From the NCBI GenBank assembly GCA_025200525.1, contig CM045768.1, positions 44,487,022 to 44,551,021 of the forward strand: a stretch of DNA of 64,000 nt, in the 5' to 3' direction. Positions 12,245 to 23,126 of the stretch are shown here, piece after piece (position 1 is the stretch's first letter; each line of letters starts with the position of its first letter). The notes below the pieces were generated by a model. That model did no database searches, had not been told where the DNA came from, and saw only the letters and a program-made list of their open reading frames with translations. This DNA comes from Camellia lanceoleosa (Eukaryota > Streptophyta > Magnoliopsida > Ericales > Theaceae). The position numbers were made by a program, and so were the translations under genes.

Positions 12245-13444
12245 TGAGAAATAATAGAAGCCCAATGGGTGTCTATCCCATATCACTCCATGAGGAAATC
12301 ACACTCCACTATATAAGTTGACTAACTCCTTCAAATTAGCACAAGGCCTTTTTCTAAGGGAAGAATAAAGCCATGATGGTATGCCCAAAACGGATAATAT
12401 TGTACTAATGGGGGGTTGGCTGTTTCATTTGGTACCGTCTGTGGGAACTCTCTTCTCAGAAAGCCAGTCAACTAGGGACCTATGTGAAAGCCTATTGGGT
12501 GTCCATCCCACATCGCTCCGTGAGGGTATGCCCAAAGCAGACAATATTGTGCTAATAGGGGGGTTGGCTGCTTCATTTAGCGCCATCTATGGGAGCTCCC
12601 TTCTCAGGAAGCCAGTCAATTGGGGACCTATGTGGGAGCCCAATGGGTGTCCATCCCACATCGCTCTACTCTGTAAGGAAACAATATTCCATTGCATAAG
12701 TTGACTAACTCCTTCAAATTAGCATAAGTCCTTTTCTTAAAAGAAGAACAAAGCCGTGAGGGTACGCCCAAAGCGGACAATATTGTGCTAATGGAGGGGT
12801 TGGCTGCTTCACTTGGCACCGTCTGTGGAAACTCCCTTCTCAGGAAGCCAGTAAACTGGGGACCTATGTGGGAACCCAATAGGTGTCCATTCCACATCGC
12901 TTCGTGAAGAAACCACACTCCACTACATAAGTTGACTTCCTCCAAATTAGCACAAGGCATTTTCCTGAATCAACCAACTCCTCATTGGCACAATATTGTC
13001 CACTTTGTGTGTACTCTCACGGCTTTGTTCTTCCTTTAAGAAAAGACCATGTGCTAATTTAGCACAATATTGTCCGCTTTGGACATACCCTCACGGCTTT
13101 GTTCTTCTCTTAGGAAAATGCCTTGTGCTAATTTGAAGGAGTCAATCAACTTATGTAGTGGAGTGTGGTTTACTCATGGAGCGATGTGAGATAGACACCT
13201 ATTGGGCTCCCACATAGGTCCCCAGTTGATTGACTTCTTGAGAAGAAAGTTCCCATAGACGGTGCCAAATGAATTAGCTAGCCCCCCATTAGTACAATAT
13301 TGTTCGCTTTAGACGTACCCTCACGGCTTTATTCTTCCCTTAGGAAAAGGCCTTGTATTAATTTAAAGGAGTTAGTCAACTTATGTAGTGGAGTGTGGTT
13401 TCCTCACGAAACGATATGGGATGGACACCCATTGGGCTCTCACA
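12245..13444. mobile_element. TRIM/SMART-like mini-LTR array, forward and inverted copies
   Basis: Forward LTRs lie at 12245-12427 (183 bp), 12483-12575 (93 bp, internally deleted), 12631-12811 (181 bp) and 12867 to about 12960 (truncated). Full copies start TGTGGGAGCCC or similar and end GCTTCA. Between successive LTRs there is each time exactly 55 bp: a primer-binding-site-like TTGGCACCGTCTGTGGGAA, then a tail ending in the purine-rich GGGGACC. Inverted copies follow: LTR 13270-13444 (starting TGTGAGAGCCC on the minus strand), a 55-bp internal at 13215-13269, and an LTR from 13214 down to about 13057, with another inverted fragment at about 12961-13056. No coding capacity exists, so mobilisation would need enzymes from another element. 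Confidence 0.85.
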
Positions 13445-14151
13445 AAAATAATGACACAATTTTTTTATACATGTTTTATAAATAATTTTTGGTAACATGC
13501 TCTCTTAGGATACATGTTAAAGTGCTTAAAATACATTATGTATGAAAATGAATACAATGAAAAATGTATAATATTTTGAAAAAATTACTATTCAAGAGAA
13601 ATTTTAAAAATTATAACACATTAGTGAAGGAGTTATATAATTTTAATTATTGATATTTATAATATTTACTATTTTTTTTATAAAAAAAAAATCACTTATG
13701 TATAATTCTTCCTAATATTTTTAGGTTTACTAATATGTCTCTTAAAAACAAATGTTAACAAGACCATATCTATAAATATATTATTGTAAATTCAGAATTT
13801 CTCGCTTCAAAATCTCTCTATTTCTCTCATTTTCTTCCGTCAAATAAACAATCTTCGCAAATATATATATATATATATATCTAAAGAAGCATTAGATTTT
13901 AATTTTGTCTGCACTTTTTAATTTTGTTTTCTTTTGTACTGCCGTCCTAACAATGGTAACTAACTTTTTTTTCTTCTTTTTTTTTTAATTTGTTTTTACA
14001 TAATCCCGCTGCAAGCGCAGGCCCCCGGTCAGCAGAACAAATTGATAGGTTGTAAGTTAATGTATGTGATTACATAATATACAATAACTAATTTAAGAGT
14101 AGAGAATATTTATGAAACTTTTTATAATATTTCTTTCTTAATGCCTAACAT
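13445..14151. other. AT-rich intergenic DNA with (AT)n
   Basis: Includes an AT microsatellite at about 13862-13880 and pyrimidine-rich stretches. No gene seen. Confidence 0.55.
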
Positions 14152-14160
14152 TACTTATAT

Positions 14161-14312
14161 GAAAAATGTTTGAGGGCCACAAAAATAGTAGCTCAAAAGG
14201 CTCAAAACTGTCAAAACGACGTCGTTTTGGCAGGTTTTGAGCCCAAAACGACATCGTTTTGACAATTTTAAGCTATTTGGGCCATTATTTTTGTGGCCCT
14301 CTACCATTGCTC
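14161..14312. mobile_element. Mutator-like MITE, 152 bp, perfect 9-bp TSD
   Basis: The perfect 9-bp direct repeat TACTTATAT flanks the unit at 14152-14160 and 14313-14321. Ends are inverted repeats: left GAAAAATGTTTGAGGGCCAC pairs with the reverse complement of the right end (GAGCAATGGTAGAGGGCCAC). Inside are two nearly perfect palindromes, AAAACGACGTCGTTTT and AAAACGACATCGTTTT, so the element folds into a long hairpin. A 9-bp TSD with a G-starting TIR is typical of Mutator-like elements. Confidence 0.85.
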
Positions 14313-14321
14313 TACTTATAT

Positions 14322-16391
14322 ATATATATGGAGAAGAATTTTCTCCAGTCCAAAATCTAGACTGGAGGGGACTGTTTGGCCCGTAGCGCTCACCACGAGT
14401 CACATTTTGATAATTCAAATCGTTCATTTTGTTAGACACTTTGTGTATTTAATTTACAAAAAAAAATTAGATTGATTTGATAACCACAACTTGTTTAATT
14501 TATTATTTTGTCATAAAAAAAATATAGTTTATTTTTTAAAAGCAAAATTATAGCTCATTTTTTTCAAAAAAAATATAATAAATTGAACAAGTTACATTTA
14601 TCAAATCGATCTAATTTCTTGTGTGGATAAAATATATAAAATATTTAATAAAATAAACAATTTAAATCATCAAAATGAAATCTTGATGAGCTTCATGAGC
14701 CCACAGGTATTCTCTTCTTCCCTCTTAGTTTCAGTACCTATTTGTTCTTGGTTTCTCAATATGTATGCATGTGGGATAGTTCTTACGGCATGATCATTAT
14801 TTAACTCATGTAATTTCTTCATTTTATGAACTTTTTCACATTTCTCTTGCATGTTCCCTCTATCTTTTTAGAACATCATATTTTTAGGCTTATTTTAATC
14901 ACATAGTAATCATGCATGGCTCGGTTTGATCATCGTAGGGGTGTTCACGGATCGGTTCTGTGCAATTCGGATGACGGATTGGACCCGCTTGATGGGAAAT
15001 GGGTTGGGAAAAAATGGAATCGCATCCGCTCGCAGTGCGGGTTATGGATTGAACAGGTGAGTCATGCGATCGTGCGAACAGTTGTAGGCGGTTTGTGAAT
15101 TAGATTTTTTATTTTTTTATTTTTGGGCTTTTGTGTTGGGGCCTTCCCACTTTTTGGAGCCATGAAAAAAACAAACATAAATAATTTTTTTTGCACTTTG
15201 AATATGTATATAACAAACGAAGACACAAAAAAACAAGACAAACATTTTTATTATTATTATTATTCAACCTAGCTTTATCACATACAACAATGAAAACATT
15301 TTTTTTATTAAATAAACAAAGTAAAATGTTACAAGAGTGGGAACAAAAGTCTGCAAACCCACAACACAACCAGCAAAGCAAATCATAAATAAATAAAGAT
15401 GGAAGATTCCAGATCTGGGATTCATACCTTCGAACAATGAAACATTTTTGTTTTGTTTTGTTTTTTTTTTTTTTTTGTAGTTTCTATGTCTACATCTTCC
15501 AAATCTGGCATGTTCAAATCTGGTTTGCAATTGGGTGACGACGACTGGGAGAAGATGAGAGAATGACGGCAAGCAAACAACGACATGGCTGCGTTGATGT
15601 GCGAGAGGTGATGGAGCGGCGATAGAGTAAGAGCTGATCTGTGAGAGACGACGACGATGGTAGAGAAGAAGAGAGAGATGGGTAAAATGGGTCAATTTTT
15701 GGGTAAAATGGAGAATTAGTAGAGATCAAATTTTTGATTGGATAAAATGGGTGTTTTCATTCAATGACCTTCCCCTTTTGTATCGTAACTCTCGAACCTA
15801 AAATTCTTTGGTTATGATTTGGTCCTTGACTTAGTTTTTATTATTAAATGTTTCTTAATTCCCTTTTAAAAATTAAGTAGCAACTCTTTATTGGACAAAG
15901 CGAGTTGGTGTGGGAAATAGGCTTTAAACTCAAAAAAAGGTGCGTCGCCCACAAATACATTACTAAATTCCTCATTAAAATCCAATTACATAACATAAGT
16001 GCGGAAGTAAGAGTACAAATGAATGAATAAAAATATTTTCTCTTGTATTATACAAATGATGAAGCACATAATTACAACATATTACAATGCATGCCATAAG
16101 GCTTACATCAAGATTTACAAATAAAATAATTACTACATTCTTGTTACATTACATGGGCGTTTCACAAACAATCCATCGATATTTCAATTATAATAAAAAG
16201 AAATCCTCAATTCTTGAATGATGCATCCAATTCTACACTTAACCAAAAAAAAAATTATTTTACAACTGGGATAAATACAACGGTCTATTAAGGATTTACA
16301 ATGATTCTAACCAATAACATTCTATAGATAAAGATGATTATAAATGCCTACTTTATACATATATATATATATATATATAATGATGTCTTTT
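14322..16391. other. Intergenic DNA, no supported gene
   Basis: At 14936 the sequence GTAGGGGTGTTCACGG looks like the end of a hAT-type non-autonomous element, but I found no matching right end, so I do not call an element. At 15520-15730 a GA/CGA-rich stretch has open frames on both strands without recognisable domains. An (AT)n run lies at about 16362-16380. Confidence 0.5.
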
Positions 16392-16890
16392 CACTACAAC
16401 AAAATTGACTTTTTATGGCTTGCAATGCATGCCGTAAAAATTCTTTCACGGCATACACACAAATGCTGTTATATGACATGCCGTGGAAAGTTGAATGTCA
16501 TTTACGGCATGCATCTAAAGTTGTAAAAACTAATAAATTAAACATTAACGATATACTTTGTATGTCGTATATAACCTTTTACGGCATTTTTATCATGTCA
16601 TAAATCATCATACGTTCCATGACATAATTTTACATGCCGTAGAAGATTATTTTTAATATATTTATGGCATACTTTGTATGCCGTATATAATCTTCTACGA
16701 CATTTTCTTCCATGCCATAAATCATTACACTTTTCACGACATAATTTTGTATGCCGTAAAAGGTCATTTTTAATATATTTATGACATGCCTTGTATGCTG
16801 TATATAATCTTCTACGACATTTTCTTCCATGCCATAAATCATTACACTTTTCACAGCATAATTTTATATGCCGTAGAAAGTTATTTTTAA
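16392..16890. repeat. CACTA subterminal repeats, left block
   Basis: Many direct and inverted copies of ACGGCATG / CATGCCGT and decayed forms (ACGACAT, TATGCCGT). Two tandem units of about 118 bp are visible at roughly 16634-16868. Such repeats bind the transposase in CACTA elements. Confidence 0.75.
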
Positions 16891-19800
16891 TATAATATAT
16901 ATATATATATATAGGAACATGACCTTGCCTAACCGTATTATTTTTTACATCAATTTTTTTGTAAACTTAACGATTAATAGGGCATGTGAAAATGAACAGT
17001 ATCATTCTATTCTATGCACATGTATGTAAAACTAATTTGAATGATGGGAGGCTTCTGTATTAGCATAATCTGATTTACATTACAACACCACAAATCCACA
17101 GTACACACACCTTCAGTCCCCAGAAACAACTCTTTTTGGATTTAAAAAAACTAAAAAGTCTTCTCTATATTACACTCAAGAAAACCCTGTTAGACATGAA
17201 GAAGATAAAGTGATCAAGAGTGTTCTGAAGCTTCCTCCTCCATATTGGTCTTCAATTTTCTCCTTGACCTGTTGAATAATTTGGAAGGTGGAGAGGGAGA
17301 GAACTCAAATGGGAGTGGAGGCAGATCCATCTTTCCTCTCAAAACCCTTGCTGTGGTGCAAAAAAAAACAAAAACAACCAAATGAGCAGAGTGAAGTGGC
17401 ACTAGAAATACAAAAACAAAATTGGAAAAGAATAGATCTATTAGATAACCCTTGTTTTTGTTGCTATTGCTTAACTACGCCATGCAGAAGATAACTCCAA
17501 ATCGACATCTTCTTCCCACCAAGTGGCACTCTGCAATATTATATTCATATCAGATTGCGAATGCTATAGCTTCTGAACTGGGCCACTTTCAAGCGGATAA
17601 TGTCATTGCAAGCACAAATTTACCCTCAACAATTCTTCCTTGGTCTGAGACACGCCCAAATATTAGTATAAATTCACACCTACCGTACCAAGTAAACCAA
17701 TAAACGGAAGCAAATGGAGTTGCAAGGGTAAGATGTATATTTACTTCACCCAGTGTGAAGCGAGTTGCACTCTCTGCCACGCAAGCATAAGAACCATCTG
17801 CTTGTATCAGCATCACCTGCCAAGGCCCTGCCACCAAAAAAATAAGAAAAAGAAAAGAAAAGAAAGGGCCGAGTAAGGCAAAGGAGCATGTGGTTCCAAG
17901 TTGGGCATCCCAGTAGCTGTAATTGGCCATTGATTGATGACATAGAAATGGTGAACTTCTTCCAAAAAAGGAAAACAAAACCTATAAGGTAAAAGTGCGC
18001 AATGCACATAAACAAGAAAGGCATCTTCACAGAATCCCAGCTATAAATAGTTCTTATAAGATCTAAAAACTGAACCAGTATTTCTTATTAAAATAGGACA
18101 TTGTAGGAATTAAAAAGCAAAAAGAAAAAAATTACCTAAACTACCAAGATTAATCTTCTTCCTCCCTTTTTTCCTTCTCTCTCCTTATTACTATTTCATT
18201 AGATTTATGGAAATAGACAATTTCAAGTCCATCTAATTGATGCAAACAGTTTAATATCATTTTTTTTTGTTGTTGTTGTCAGCAATGAAGTTAGACCAAG
18301 TGTGCCCACCAACCGCAAAAACAAATAAATCCCCAGAACAGAATCGGTTTGATAGTTCCAACCCTAAAAGAATATGTTTCTCACCAGGATATTGGCGGAA
18401 CAGTGCTCCACTATAATTCAATACAAAAGGTGCCACTGCAACTGTTTTCCATGTTAAATAACAAAATCTTATTCAGAAATGGGAAGAAAGGTCAACATAA
18501 ATAAGTAAACAAAACTGAATGCAAAGAATAGATACCTTAGAATACTCTCTTGTTCGAATATAGAACACCAGGGTAAATTGGGAAAGAAATCAATAATGTA
18601 AATCTTTGGTTGGAAATCCAAGCAGTCCCAAGTCAGAACTACAAATTTCGTACTTTTATCATCAAAGAAAATCAACTCAATGAAAACAATTTTATCTATA
18701 TGAAGCTAGCAACCCATTAAGCATACCACAATGTATCAAGTTCCAGATTAAAAAGAAGGACAGGGGTTGATGTAGCAAATATTATTACAAAAAGAACAAA
18801 GCATTACACCCAGATGGAATGAATCACCATCAACTACAATATATCAAGTAAAGATGTTAATAAATAGTAAGGGTAAATGGTTGTGGTAGATAGTCAAGAT
18901 AGCTTTTTTTGTGCACCAACTTTCATTTATGTGAGTAATTATATACAAATAAAAACAAAACAAAATAAAATCAATACAAAATATTCATTCAGAATAATGT
19001 GATGTAGATATTTTATTTTAAAACGTAACATCTATAAAGGCCATTTTTATTTAAAAATCTAACATTATCATATCATTCTTGTAATATCTCCTTATATAAT
19101 GGGGAGGATCACAATTTTATTTTGTATATATATTTTATGTATAATTAAAGTCTTCCTTATATCCTACATGTTTTAAACCTTTAGATGCCAAAAGTCATTT
19201 TTTAATGTTTTATCACCACCATTTAGTGCAGGCAAGATGAACTCATCATCATTATATTGCCAAATAAAGGGGAAATAAGTCATTGTACTTACCTATAAGA
19301 CAACAACATGAAGAGCATTAATTTAAAATACTAATCAGCAATTATTTTCTCATTTTTTAGAGCCCAGCGTATTAAAAATGATGATTAGGTCTTCCATCAA
19401 CTGTCATATTTGTGAACTCCCAACAGTGAATAAAAGCCCTTTCTAAGTCTTTCAATTAGGAAAGTTACCCAATTTGAGAATGACAATGCTGGCCACAAAG
19501 GAGACCTGAATGAATTTACTTTTCTAACTAAAGTGAGAATGTCCCTTAACCATAACTAAAAGAGTTTTTGAACCTTTTCAAGTGGTCGCTAGGCTATATA
19601 TAAAGAGTACATTTATAGGACACTTTTGGACTAGTGTCCGTGTTCGTGTTCGGACATGTCACCTTCTTAAAAGTGTATGCTTCTTAGCTTTAAACCCTCA
19701 TATTATTCATGAAATGCTCTATAGCATCTAGTAAACACCAATTTACCGTAGAAAATAATACTAGATTAAAAAATATGAATATTTTATTGTCTGTATCTTT

Positions 19801-20020
19801 GGACACGAGAATTAGATGAATAAAACAATTAGACATATATCCATACTCGACAACCGTACCCAAATCCATAAAACATAGGATGTCATTATGCAAATATGCC
19901 ACTAGAGTCAACTTCTATGACATCCAAAAGCACTTGGGATTTAACTTTTCATTATGTGGGCAACAAGTTTATTTTCAGCTTCTAACCATATTGCTAGTAT
20001 TAATATGGAATGAATTGTAC

Positions 20021-20185
20021 CTTGCAACTCAATCCCCTACCCATGCATCTCACAAGCAACTATCCGATCTTTGAGTTTCTCTGAGGCTACAAAATAGTCT
20101 ATTCTCATCCTTTTTCCTCGATACCTACAAGAAAGCCCCTTTTCAAGTCACAGACAACATTTACCAACCTAAGATTCAAATTCAA

Positions 20186-20235
<50 letters not shown>

Positions 20236-20497
20236 CTATTAATCAAATTAATTCTAGTCTTTTTGTGGTGTGTCAAAATTATATTCAGTAATAATAGCTA
20301 ATACATAACGACAATTGACGACATTTATTTTTGGGATTGGTTCTGAAGGTATTATTGACATTTAAACGGTAGTCATTCTTTTCTGCTAAAAAATATTAGT
20401 CATTACTTACTTTCCCACAGGGTTTCCTGGCCATGAGAAGCCACGTTCCATATCTTTCTCCTTGTGTAGGAATCTATATGCATCAACTAGCTTTCCC
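20021..20497 (-). pseudogene. APE1L: Two exons of an APE1L-type DNA-(AP site) endonuclease
   Basis: On the minus strand, exon 20411-20497 (87 bp) reads GKLVDAYRFLHKEKDMERGF and continues SWPGNPVGK. After a GT-AG intron (20125-20410), exon 20021-20124 reads YRGKRMRIDYF, then SEKLKDRIVACEMHG and GIELQ. This matches the C-terminal half of plant APE1L (exonuclease III family), which cleaves the backbone at abasic sites in base-excision repair; RMRIDYF lies in the conserved nuclease fold. Splice sites are canonical and in phase. A TAG replaces the residue after CEMHG. The following exon with the essential GSDHCP motif and the upstream catalytic domain were not found nearby, so this is a fragment of about 64 codons. 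Its location between CACTA repeat blocks suggests transposon capture. Confidence 0.8.
20187..20232. repeat. (TAA)n microsatellite
   Basis: About 15 perfect TAA units inside the intron of the APE1L-like fragment. Confidence 0.9.
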
Positions 20498-22742
20498 CTG
20501 AAGCATAATCCACAAGATCTTGGAAGCAATTAAACTTCTAGTTTATCCCATAAACAAAGATCACACATACAAAACCAAAAGAACTCAATTTCACTATTTC
20601 AGCCAAAAAGTGAATTTGCAACTATTACCAATCTGAGCGTGGATAGGCTCCATCTTGTATTACAGGAAGTACTTAAAGAAAAAATTTCATAAAGCTTTTT
20701 TTTTTTTATATAAAATTTCACTAAAAAAAAGGCATAAGAGCAATAATTCCTTCAAACTTATCTTATCAATGTTTCACTTCAACGCACCACTTACTTCGGA
20801 TTACGAATTCCAAAATCCTCCAATGTGAAGAAAAATGTCTCCCTCCTAAATTTGTTAAACTAAACAAGAACATACTTTGAATGAACATTACCATAGACCT
20901 ACTTTTCATAAATATTTCACAAGTTACAAAGTTTGCAACATCACCCTATATTTTCAAACAGGGAATGCAAATATAGGCATATATTGGTTGTAGAAATCTT
21001 CTAACATTATGTGATGCTCTTGCTTCATCAGAGTATCAACCCAAGCCTCCCAACTGCAAAGTTGTAATGCTATTAAATATTATTTCATTCAGGACAAAAT
21101 TAAAACATTTTTGATGACAGAATTTGAAAATTTGACAATATAAGATGATAAAGACAAGCCTAAGGTATCAAAGATGTTGTGGCTTTAACCTCAAAAGGCG
21201 CTAGCTCGGATGCACGATCCGATTTATGGTTGTGTTTCTCAAATCTTTGCACTCCAACAACAGGTTTCACTGCATGACTGACTTCTCTCATACATGGCTA
21301 GTTAAATCACTCACAATATCAAAACAAAAATCTCTAATGTTACGCCTTTATTAAACCTAAACTTGCAGGTAGCTAGCCTACAGGAGGAGATAGAAACTCT
21401 TGGAATTCAAATGGCTAACCTCACAGTTGACGTTTCGAGTTGTGGATTGATTCTATCCCATTCCCACCTAGTTCTTCAACATATTGTTTCCATCATCCTC
21501 ACCATGAACTCTTCAACAACTTCCGTCAAGTTCTGCAGATTTTCATCAGATAATTTTTCTGTGAACCTCTGCAAAAAACTTGGAATTTCAGGACTAGTCC
21601 TCTACTTAGCAGAATTTCATTGAAGCTTTAAATTACAATTACAATTACAAATTGAAGTGAGAAAGCAACAAATTGAAGCTTTAAATTACAATTACATTGA
21701 AGTGAACGCCAAACAGAATTGATGAATATCATTTTCCTAATATCTAGTCACAAATAGTAATCCTCTACACACAAAATACAACTAATTGAGATTCCATCAA
21801 GAAGCATGAACATGAAACAGGAAAACTAGAGTGGAATTTAATTGAGAAAGTCAAACAACGAAATTCTTAAATAAAATGCACAGGTTTCGTGAACTGACCA
21901 AACTCGACGGGAAGGAAGAGCTTGAGAGAGAGAGAGAGAGAGAGAGAAACGGTAGTGCTCACCTTAGTAGACAATGGTGCTCGCTCCCCTCGCCGGTGCA
22001 TATAATGGAGGCGGTGGAGCTTCGAAATCTCAAAATCGAAATTGCCAATCGCTCTGAGATTGGATCTGAGATGAATCACCAATCGCTCTGAGATTAGATT
22101 AAACGGGCTGAAGAAGGTTGATTCGATCGGTTGAGAGATATTAGGGTTTAGAGAGGGTTGAGAGAGAGAGAGAGACCCAGAGAGTGAGTGAGTATGGTTA
22201 ACGAGGAAATGTTTTTCAATTTAGTTGAGTAAGTTTTTAAATATTTTAAATATTTGTTTTTTACTTTTTCAATTTACATATATTTAAAAGAAAAATATTT
22301 TTTAATTTTTTCTAAAAATCACTAAATTTAAAAAAAAAATAAAAAATTTAATACATTTTATATATATTATATTTTTTTATAAATATTTTATTTTTTAGTT
22401 GTATTCAGATTAAATACATCTAAAAAGTAAAAAATAAATAAATTATTAAAAGAAGGAAAAATATCAAATCAAGGTAATTTTAAAAAAATAATTACAAATT
22501 AATGAGAAGTCATATAAATATTAATTATTAAAATTATAAACTTTTTCATGAATATGTAATTTTTTTTTCTCAAAATCCCATTGGGTGCAATTATCCCTTA
22601 AAAGAGACACTAAATTATAAAATAATATATAAATTATTTTTTACCTTGTCCTCAATTAGGAAAATGTAAGGTGAGAACCTTGGTTGAAAATTGTTAGTTT
22701 TTTTAAATAAAAAAAAATCGGATTGAAATTTTTTTCCATAAA

Positions 22743-23080
22743 AGTTTTCACGACATGCTAATGCATGCCGTGTAAAGTTATAATATTTTACGACATGAAA
22801 TGTATGTCGTCTTAAGTACAAATATTTTATGACATATTTTTGTATGCCGTGAAAATATACATTTTTTACGGCATGCTTTTGCATGCCATAAAAAAATTTC
22901 GCATTGAATTTTTTTTTTTTTTTGCAAAAGTTTTCACGACATGTTAATGCATGCCGTGTAAAGTTATAATATTTTACGACATGAAATATATGTCGTCATA
23001 AGTACAAATATTTTATGACATATTTTTGTATGCCGTGAAAATATACATTTTTTACGGCATACTTTTGCATGCTATAGATA
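22743..23080. repeat. CACTA subterminal repeats, right block (two tandem units of about 180 bp)
   Basis: The unit starting TTTTCACGACATG at about 22743 is repeated from about 22928 with few changes. Both contain GCATGCCGTG, GTATGTCGTC-like and TTTTTACGGCAT motifs, as in the left block. Confidence 0.75.
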
Positions 23081-23126
23081 TATGAATCAACAACTTATAT
23101 GTTATGTATGCTGTTATTGTAATAAA

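Larger units (their letters stand above)
17216..22100 (-). pseudogene. Unrecognised gene-like exons on the minus strand
   Basis: I do not recognise this gene or genes. Several stretches look like exons with acceptor and donor sites on the minus strand. A leader with CCCTAAACCCTAAT near 22130 precedes a possible first exon ending MHRRGERAPLSTK (about 21990). Others are FTEKLSDENLQNLTEVVEEF (about 21560), [18 protein letters not shown] (about 21260), WEAWVDTLMKQEHHIMLEDF (about 21050), [16 protein letters not shown] (about 18410), [20 protein letters not shown] (about 17925), [17 protein letters not shown] (about 17800) and a last exon at 17216-17345 ending in EEEASEHS and a stop. The APE1L exons sit in the middle, so either two captured genes are mixed or the order is chimeric. 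In-frame stops occur near 21480. No function is proposed. Confidence 0.4.
16392..23126. mobile_element. CACTA-like element carrying host gene fragments (Pack-CACTA candidate)
   Basis: The left end CACTACAACAAAATTGAC is a classic CACTA terminus, followed by repeated ACGGCATG/CATGCCGT motifs to about 16890. A second block with the same motifs lies at 22743-23080. A degenerate right terminus GTTATTGTAATA at about 23115-23126 would match TTGTTGTAGTG after three G-to-A changes; this is inference. No matching 3-bp target duplication was found. The 5.8 kb between the blocks holds gene-like exons on the minus strand and no transposase that I recognise. It could instead be two separate CACTA remnants flanking unrelated DNA. 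Confidence 0.55.

Noticed and set aside
12245..13444. Cassandra-type TRIM with 5S rRNA promoter
   Set aside because: No 5S rRNA-like box sequence is visible in the LTRs.
13995..14030. GC-rich CCCGCTGCAAGCGCAGGC as a Helitron end hairpin
   Set aside because: No CTRR terminus follows at the right distance and no TC start was found.
14934..15100. hAT-type element starting GTAGGGGTGTTCACGG
   Set aside because: No matching right terminal inverted repeat or 8-bp TSD found within 1.5 kb.
15264..15729. Minus-strand open frames of up to 143 codons
   Set aside because: Low-complexity serine/leucine-rich translation from GA-rich DNA and homopolymers; no domain or splice support.
22125..22150. Telomere-like CCCTAAACCCTAAT
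   Set aside because: Only about two units; this wording is common in plant gene leaders and no array is present.
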